Assembly (NCBI GenBank): GCA_030684815.1
Contig: JAUXXQ010000210.1
Coordinates: 1 to 64,000, forward strand
Origin: Methylobacter sp.
Lineage (GTDB): Bacteria > Pseudomonadota > Gammaproteobacteria > Methylococcales > Methylomonadaceae
Direction of reading: 5' to 3'
DNA: 64,000 nt
Positions 58,221 to 64,000 of the stretch are shown one piece after another. How positions within the stretch are numbered: the first letter of the stretch is position 1; every line of letters starts with the position of its first letter. Below the pieces are notes generated by a model, which was not told the origin of the DNA, did not search any database, and saw nothing but the letters and a program-made list of their open reading frames with translations. Both the position numbers and the translations under genes were made by a program.

Positions 58221-60839
58221 ATGGACAAGACATCAACCGAGCTTAATCTGTTACGGATTAAGGCTGAGGCACAGCTTACCTCCGCAAAGGAACCTGAGCT
58301 CCGTTCGGCTGATGAATTGCTGCATGAGCTTCACGTGCATCAAGTCGAACTGGAAATTCAGAACGAAGATTTGCGCCATGCCCATGCAGCCCTCGAAGAC
58401 GCCTATGACCGCTATGTCGATCTCTATGACTTTGCGCCAGTCGGTTATCTTACCCTGACCAGAGAAGGGGTGATTACTGAGGCCAACCTTACTGCCGCTA
58501 ATTTGCTTGGCACAGACCGCAAAAAGTTACTCAAGCGCCGTTTTTCTGCTTTTGTTAATTCGAGGGATGCTGATGGTTGGCATCTTTTTTTCTCTAATAT
58601 CATCAAACAAGGCCAGCGGAAGCACACCGAGCTGACGCTAACATGCAGTGACGGTGCTGACTTTTGCGCGCAGCTCGATTGCCTGCGCGTAACTTCAGCT
58701 GAGCAAAGTCCGATGCTGCGCATTGCACTGACTGACATCAGCGAAAGAAAACACACCGAGTCGGCCTTGCGCGAGGTTGAGGCGCATACACTGGCGATTG
58801 CTTTGGCTTGTGCCGAGATGGGTTCATGGGATTGGGACATTAAAACCGGCCAAGTGACCTTCAATGAACGTTGGGCGGCCATGCGCGGCCTGCGTCTGGA
58901 AAACATAGAACCGCACATCGATAGTTGGGAAAAGGCTATTCACCCTGATGACTTCCCTACCTGTGATGCGGCGCTGATGGCGCATTTGGAAAACCGTACC
59001 CCGTTTTTTCAGGCGGAATACCGTGTCCGCACCCCATCCGGCGTGTGGGTTTGGCTATCAAACCGCAGCACCGTGGTCAAGCGCGATAGCGAAGGAAATC
59101 CTCTGCGCATGGCGGGCATTGAGATGGATATTACTGAGCGTAAACATCACGATGAGGAACGGCGTATTGCTGCCATTGCCTTTGATTGCAAAGATGGCAT
59201 GATGGTGACTGATGCCAATGCCGTCATCATACGCGTCAACAGGTCTTTCACCCGGTTGACCGGCTACAGTGCGGCGGAAGCGGTGGGTCGGACGCCCCAA
59301 TTGCTCAGTTCCGGGCGGCATGACAAGGGCTTTTATCAGCGCATGTGGAATACGCTTAAAGATAAGGGGTTCTGGCAGGGTGAAATTTGGAACCGGCGTA
59401 AGGACGGTGCCATTTATGCCGAATGGCTGCATATTTCAGCCGTTACTGCAAATAATGGCGACATTACCCATTATGTTGGCTCTTTTTCCAACATCACCAC
59501 TAACAAAACAGCGGCTGCCGAAATTCACCGTTTGGCTTATTACGACCCCATCACGCTATTGCCTAATCGCCGCCTGTTCCAAGAACGGCTGGGCAGGGCG
59601 CTTGCCGCTAGCGGCAAAGACCAAAACTATGGTGCCTTGCTGTTTATTGATCTGGACAACTTTAAAGTATTGAACGATACCTTGGGCCATGATATGGGGG
59701 ACATGTTGCTGACACAGGTTGCTGCACGTCTTATAGGGTGTATGCACGAGAACGATACCGTAGCCCGCCAGGGTGGCGATGAGTTTGTGGTGATGCTGGA
59801 ACAGTTGGGTCGGGATCGGGAAGAAGCCACCGTTCAAGCGGGGCGTGTAGGCGAGAGAATACTCGCGGTACTGAACCAAGTTTATCAATTTGCGGATTAT
59901 GAGTACCACAGCACGCCAAGTATTGGCATTACCTTGTTTAACGATCACCAGGATACGGTCGATGAATTGTTGAAACGGGCAGATATCGCCATGTACGCGG
60001 CTAAAGCCGCAGGGCGCAATACGCTGCGTTTTTTCGATCCGGAGATGCAGGCTGCGGTTATCGAACGTGCCATGCTGGAAGCCGACCTGCACCGTGCCTT
60101 AACAGAAAATCAGTTCAAACTTTACTTTCAATTGCAGGCGCACCATGATCATCAGATTACCGGTGCCGAAGTGCTGTTACGCTGGGAGCATCCTGAGCGC
60201 GGTTTGATCTCACCGCTGGATTTTATCCCATTGGCCGAAGAGACCCGGTTAATTTTACCTATAGGCTTATGGGTGTTGGAAGCGGCTTGCGCCCAGCTGA
60301 AAATATGGGCGGATATTCCCCAGTTCCGACATTTGCAGTTAGCCGTCAATGTCAGTGTGCATCAGTTTCATCAGGATTGTTTTGTTGAGCAGGTTTGCGC
60401 TGTGTTGGAGAAATATTCGGTTCAGCCGCATCTGCTCAAGCTCGAACTGACCGAAAGCCTGATTTTGGATAATGTAGAGGACAACATTATCAAAATGCAG
60501 GCGCTCAAGAAAATCGGCGTGCATTTTTCCATGGATGATTTTGGCACCGGTTATTCATCGTTGGCTTATTTGACACAACTGCCGCTTAACCAGCTTAAAA
60601 TCGACCAGTCCTTTGTCCGTAATATTGGCGTGAAAGCCACCGATGCTGTGATTGTGCAGACGATTATCGGCATGGCCAATAATTTAGGTATTGAGGTCAT
60701 TGCCGAGGGCGTGGAAACGGAGGAGCAACGTGCATTCCTTGAACAGCACGGCTGCCCTTCTATCCAGGGTTATTTGTTCGGCAAGCCTTCGCCATTGGAA
60801 GATTTTCAGGCGTTTTTGGGCAAGTTAAAAGACTTTTGA
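58221..60839 (+). CDS. PAS-PAS-PAS-GGDEF-EAL protein (cyclic-di-GMP turnover)
   Basis: An 872-residue cytoplasmic protein. After an N-terminal coiled coil (DELLHELHVHQVELEIQNEDLRHAH) come three PAS domains (about 55-170, 180-310, 310-430). The GGDEF domain keeps GGDEF (518-522), so cyclase activity is plausible. The EAL domain has EVL (650-652), DDFGTGYSSL and LTESLI, the residues needed for phosphodiesterase activity. No membrane segment is seen. It acts alone, with MITE-filled DNA before it. Confidence 0.95.
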   Translation: MDKTSTELNLLRIKAEAQLTSAKEPELRSADELLHELHVHQVELEIQNEDLRHAHAALEDAYDRYVDLYDFAPVGYLTLTREGVITEANLTAANLLGTDRKKLLKRRFSAFVNSRDADGWHLFFSNIIKQGQRKHTELTLTCSDGADFCAQLDCLRVTSAEQSPMLRIALTDISERKHTESALREVEAHTLAIALACAEMGSWDWDIKTGQVTFNERWAAMRGLRLENIEPHIDSWEKAIHPDDFPTCDAALMAHLENRTPFFQAEYRVRTPSGVWVWLSNRSTVVKRDSEGNPLRMAGIEMDITERKHHDEERRIAAIAFDCKDGMMVTDANAVIIRVNRSFTRLTGYSAAEAVGRTPQLLSSGRHDKGFYQRMWNTLKDKGFWQGEIWNRRKDGAIYAEWLHISAVTANNGDITHYVGSFSNITTNKTAAAEIHRLAYYDPITLLPNRRLFQERLGRALAASGKDQNYGALLFIDLDNFKVLNDTLGHDMGDMLLTQVAARLIGCMHENDTVARQGGDEFVVMLEQLGRDREEATVQAGRVGERILAVLNQVYQFADYEYHSTPSIGITLFNDHQDTVDELLKRADIAMYAAKAAGRNTLRFFDPEMQAAVIERAMLEADLHRALTENQFKLYFQLQAHHDHQITGAEVLLRWEHPERGLISPLDFIPLAEETRLILPIGLWVLEAACAQLKIWADIPQFRHLQLAVNVSVHQFHQDCFVEQVCAVLEKYSVQPHLLKLELTESLILDNVEDNIIKMQALKKIGVHFSMDDFGTGYSSLAYLTQLPLNQLKIDQSFVRNIGVKATDAVIVQTIIGMANNLGIEVIAEGVETEEQRAFLEQHGCPSIQGYLFGKPSPLEDFQAFLGKLKDF

Positions 60840-61213
60840 GTGAATTCTCTACGTACCTATAGTTGTGAATTCCATAGAAAAACAGCCTATTTTCATCTAA
60901 ACGCTTCATCGCCAATAGCTGCCCGATAAATCGGATGAGTCTCACATCAGCTCTGCGTTCGTATAGCATTGCCAACTCTCAATGCCCCTTTCGCAATCAA
61001 GTCGAAAGTGGCGGTAAGTGTAGTTGATGACTGAAATGTTTCAACTATTTTTAATGAATAGTGTAGAAATTGTATTTTTGAATGACAAAATATAGCTATA
61101 TATATTTTGATATGGATTAGCATGAACAATGTAAAAGAAAAACATACTTTTTTAAATAACCTGAATTAAAATACGGGTAATGTAAAAACTTAACTTTAAG
61201 AATTAACAAAAAT
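60840..61213. other. 374-bp intergenic region, AT-rich
   Basis: No gene is seen. The last 150 bp are strongly AT-rich (aatgacaaaatatagctatatatattttgatatgg at 61080-61115) and should hold the promoter of the next gene. No clear consensus can be assigned. Confidence 0.5.
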
Positions 61214-61999
61214 ATGCGCAACATTAAATTATTTGAATCGGCCGGTCATTGCTTTATCTTGCTCAACGAGAGCGAACCGGGTGAAGAGGACGGTGTACGT
61301 TCCAACCAGTATCTGATTACCCATCATGATGACGGCGTATTGCTTGATCCCGGCGGTTTTGGTGTGATGCCGCGTGTCTTGACGGAAATGTTGCGTTACA
61401 TGAGGCCGGAACAAATCAAGGCGATCTTTTTGTCGCATCAGGATCCCGACATTGTCGGCGGCTTGTCAACCTGGCTGGAACTGTGCCGTTCGCCGGTTTA
61501 CGTGTCCAGCATCTGGATACGCTTTTTGCCCCATTACGGCTTAAAAGACATGGCGCGGTTCATTGGTGTCCCCAATGAAGGTATGGATTGCGAGCCGGCA
61601 CCCGGCTTTAACCTGAAAATTGTGCCCGCGCATTTTTTGCATTCCGAAGGCCAGATTAATGTCTACGATCCGGTTTCCAAAATTTTGTTCACCGGCGATA
61701 TTGGCGCGGCTATGCTGCCGGTAGATAAAAATGAAGCCTTTGTCGATGATTTTTCCAGCCACATCCCTTATATCAAAGGCTTTCATCGCCGTTATATGTG
61801 CTCTAACAAGGCCATACGTTGCTGGTTAGACACCATTGCCGATTTGGATATTGATATGATTGCGCCGCAGCACGGGCCGATTTACCGGGGTGCTGCAGTG
61901 CAAGATTTCTTGGGTTGGCTCAAAGACTTGCAATGCGGCATTGACCTAATGCAGTCCGGCGGACGTTTCCTGTTGGATGACGGCATGGCCGAGGATTGA
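61214..61999 (+). CDS. ODP-type di-iron metallo-beta-lactamase-fold protein
   Basis: A 261-residue protein of the oxygen-binding di-iron (ODP/FprA-like) branch of the metallo-beta-lactamase fold. The metal residues are present: H75 and D77/D79 (LSHQDPDIVGG), H140 (VPAHFLHSEG), D162 (LFTGDIGAA) and H220 (APQHGPIYRG). There is no flavodoxin domain, so it cannot work as a whole NO or O2 reductase. It stands 2 bp before a GGDEF-EAL gene and could act as its gas sensor, as ODP domains do in other bacteria. That link is inferred. Confidence 0.88.
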   Translation: MRNIKLFESAGHCFILLNESEPGEEDGVRSNQYLITHHDDGVLLDPGGFGVMPRVLTEMLRYMRPEQIKAIFLSHQDPDIVGGLSTWLELCRSPVYVSSIWIRFLPHYGLKDMARFIGVPNEGMDCEPAPGFNLKIVPAHFLHSEGQINVYDPVSKILFTGDIGAAMLPVDKNEAFVDDFSSHIPYIKGFHRRYMCSNKAIRCWLDTIADLDIDMIAPQHGPIYRGAAVQDFLGWLKDLQCGIDLMQSGGRFLLDDGMAED

Positions 62000-62001
62000 C
62001 C

Positions 62002-64000
62002 ATGAGTGAATTATCGCATACCGGTATTGATGCAGCCGCTAAAACAGCGCATGGAACAATTATCGAGCATAGTCATTTGGAGGCTTTGCGTCTTAAGGTT
62101 ATCAGCCAGATTGCTGAAATTTTAGAAAATCAAATACGTTCCCAGCGCTATGGGAACAGCTTGTCAGAGCTGAACCATAATGTGCATCAAGAAATTGTCA
62201 GTAAATTGGTGGCCGCAATGGCAACCATGGCCGCCGACGATTCCACCGCCATGGTGGCGATGATCCCCACGATTGCGCATATCATCAACACCTGCACCCG
62301 GCTGGACTACAGCCTTGACTTATTGTTTAAACAGCGCAGCGAACAGTGGGCGTCTAGCGACCAGCACATCCAGGAACTGATGATCGAGTTCAATCAGACC
62401 CTGCTTGAGCTGTCTTCAGTCCTGGTTGAAAAAGACCTCTTGGAGCGGCAAAGCCAGGTTTTGGAACGCATTATCCTGTCGCATGAACACATCTCGCAAT
62501 GGAAAGAATTTGTGCAGGAAATTTTGTCCGATTTTTACGGCATTTTCCCGTTTAATTTCTTTTATATCGCGTTTGCCGAAGAAAACGGCTTATCGCTGTA
62601 TTTATACTATTTGGGCCATTGTTCCGATGAAGTGCGCGCCCAAGCCCGGGGCTTATTGAGCAAGCAAATGCTTACCAGCATTGGCTTACCGGATAACTCG
62701 CCGCTGGACATCGAAGAGTTCAATATTAATTGCGGGGCTGAAATAAGGCCGGAACTGGACATTAATATGATCAGCGTACCAGTGCCCGACCATTCGACCA
62801 ACCTGGCCGGTCTGCTGGGCGTTGCTTACGCCGCCGACAACAGTTTGTCGCCGCAGGAAGCCAGCGTTATCCGTGCGATATTGGCCGTCATGGTCATGGT
62901 GGTGGGTTCCAGTAAGGTGTTGTCGCGCACCTTGTTGGAGCTTGAATATTACGCCGTGCATGATCCGCTGACCGGCTTGCACAATCGCCGCCAGTTCAAT
63001 GACATTTTGCATTATGAAATTGGCCGTTCCGAGCGCCATAGGCATGAATTTAGCGTATTGATGCTGGATCTTGATGATTTTAAAGACATTAACGATTCCT
63101 ACGGCCATCCTACCGGCGACACTGCATTATGCTCAATCGCCAGTGTCCTGCTCGAACATACCCGCAATGGCGACATGTGCGCCCGTATTGGTGGGGACGA
63201 GTTTGCCATTATCCTGACTGAAACCGGGCCTAAAGGCGCACGTATCGTTGCTGAAAAAGTGGGCGAGGCACTACGGGAAATGACCATCACTTCGGCACAA
63301 GGCAACCGTTTTCATTTGACCGTTTCCATCGGCGTCAGCAGTTATCCGGTCGATGGGACAACCATCGATACCTTGCTTGAAGGCGTCGATACCGCCATGT
63401 ACAAAGCCAAGGATATGGGCAAAGACAGCGTTTGCTCCTTTGATGCCACGGAAAAGCGCATCAGTATCCGTGAGACCCGTGATAATGTGGAAAACCTGCG
63501 CGAAGCGTTAAAAGAAGGCCGTATCATCCCTTATTACCAATCAATCGTTAATTGCCAGACCGGCGAGCTGTATGCCTTTGAAACGCTGGCCCGGCTACAG
63601 TCGCCAACCGGCGAGACCACGTCGGCGGCGATGTTTATTGAAACCATCGACAAATATGGTTTGGCGCGTGAACTCGACTTGGCGATGATTAACAATTCTT
63701 TTGCCGCGAAACGTGCGGCAATGAACACTGACACCCCGGAAGCGAAGGCAAAAGTGTTTATCAATTTATCGGTGCAGGAAATCCAGGGGCGCGGCATTTT
63801 GGGCTATGCCGAAGAGTTGTGCCAGAAACTGGAGCTTCCGCCCGAAAGCATTGTGTTTGAATTGCTCGAACGTGAGGCGATTGGCGACATGACCAACATG
63901 CGCCGGTTTTTGACGAATTTGCGCCGTAAAGGTTTTTCCTTTGCCTTGGATGATTTCGGCACCGGTTATAATTCGTTCCATTATTTGCGCGAATTACGTT
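62002..64000 (+). CDS. GGDEF-EAL protein, 3' end outside the window
   Basis: A frame open to the edge, at least 666 residues. The N-terminal 300 residues are helical and then GAF-like (WKEFVQEILSDFYGIFPFNFFYIAFAEENG; ISVPVPDHSTNLAGLLGVAYAADN). The cyclase domain keeps GGDEF (397-401, RIGGDEFAIIL). The EAL domain begins with ETL (527-529) in place of EAL and still has FINLSVQEI and DDFGTGYNSF. The start overlaps nothing; it lies 2 bp after the ODP-like gene, making a two-gene sensory unit. Confidence 0.93.
   Translation, partial: MSELSHTGIDAAAKTAHGTIIEHSHLEALRLKVISQIAEILENQIRSQRYGNSLSELNHNVHQEIVSKLVAAMATMAADDSTAMVAMIPTIAHIINTCTRLDYSLDLLFKQRSEQWASSDQHIQELMIEFNQTLLELSSVLVEKDLLERQSQVLERIILSHEHISQWKEFVQEILSDFYGIFPFNFFYIAFAEENGLSLYLYYLGHCSDEVRAQARGLLSKQMLTSIGLPDNSPLDIEEFNINCGAEIRPELDINMISVPVPDHSTNLAGLLGVAYAADNSLSPQEASVIRAILAVMVMVVGSSKVLSRTLLELEYYAVHDPLTGLHNRRQFNDILHYEIGRSERHRHEFSVLMLDLDDFKDINDSYGHPTGDTALCSIASVLLEHTRNGDMCARIGGDEFAIILTETGPKGARIVAEKVGEALREMTITSAQGNRFHLTVSIGVSSYPVDGTTIDTLLEGVDTAMYKAKDMGKDSVCSFDATEKRISIRETRDNVENLREALKEGRIIPYYQSIVNCQTGELYAFETLARLQSPTGETTSAAMFIETIDKYGLARELDLAMINNSFAAKRAAMNTDTPEAKAKVFINLSVQEIQGRGILGYAEELCQKLELPPESIVFELLEREAIGDMTNMRRFLTNLRRKGFSFALDDFGTGYNSFHYLRELR

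Noticed and set aside
58445-60092. Long reverse-strand frames inside the GGDEF-EAL gene
   Set aside because: They are antisense shadows of a well-supported multi-domain coding region.

Overview
The window is a stretch of gammaproteobacterial chromosome. The set of core genes (norCB, an unusual RimK-type ATP-grasp protein, class I fructose-bisphosphatase, a TIGR04073-type exosortase-associated protein, DUF6394, and a chemotaxis cluster rich in stand-alone modules) fits a methanotroph of the order Methylococcales. That placement is inferred from gene types; no methane-oxidation gene lies in the window.

Positions 1-416 hold the decayed end of an ISAs1-family transposase gene. A tRNA-Leu(UAA) gene at 524-610 follows. 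Its 3' end is the attachment site of an integrative element that runs to a degraded attR copy at 11575-11596, about 11 kb away. The element carries a P4-type tyrosine integrase, a VapBC-like and a HigBA-like toxin-antitoxin pair (each followed by a copy of a structured 59-bp repeat), an AlpA-type regulator, several small genes, a VapE-type P-loop NTPase, an OB-fold single-strand-binding-like protein, a toprim primase-like protein, a Mor-like activator and a coiled-coil protein. Between vapE and the ssb-like gene lies an array of ten direct and two inverted copies of TGTGGGT, a strong candidate replication origin. The ssb-like gene is enclosed by a perfect 27-bp inverted repeat. No capsid, packaging or conjugation genes are visible, so the element looks like a self-replicating satellite-type island.

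From 12.3 to 18.5 kb a TetR regulator and a TolC/lipoprotein-adaptor/RND pump form an efflux operon. From 18.9 to 30.2 kb come mgtE, an outer-membrane-type protein, an HPP-CBS membrane protein, a nitric oxide reductase operon (small membrane protein, norC, norB), the RimK-like protein, fbp, and three small envelope or lipoproteins. On the minus strand (30.2-34.8 kb) lie tex and a histidine kinase/response-regulator-TPR pair. Then come htpG, a dsbB-like gene, DUF6394 with a two-RCK potassium channel, and a histidine kinase with an ethylene-receptor-type membrane domain. speA, uppP and rimO follow on the minus strand.

From 46.6 to 57.7 kb is a chemotaxis cluster: cheD and cheR on the minus strand, then an MCP-like protein, cheY, a STAS protein, cheA, a broken DUF29 gene, mcp, cheW and mcp. 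A 545-bp IscB-type (HEARO/omega-RNA) element with an internally deleted iscB sits between the first mcp and cheW. The window ends with cyclic-di-GMP genes: a PAS-GGDEF-EAL protein, an ODP-type di-iron metallo-beta-lactamase-fold protein, and a GGDEF-EAL protein that runs off the edge.

Intergenic DNA in the core is full of MITE-like repeats. Two copies have perfect 8-bp target duplications, and related copies in opposite orientation bracket the 44-58 kb segment.
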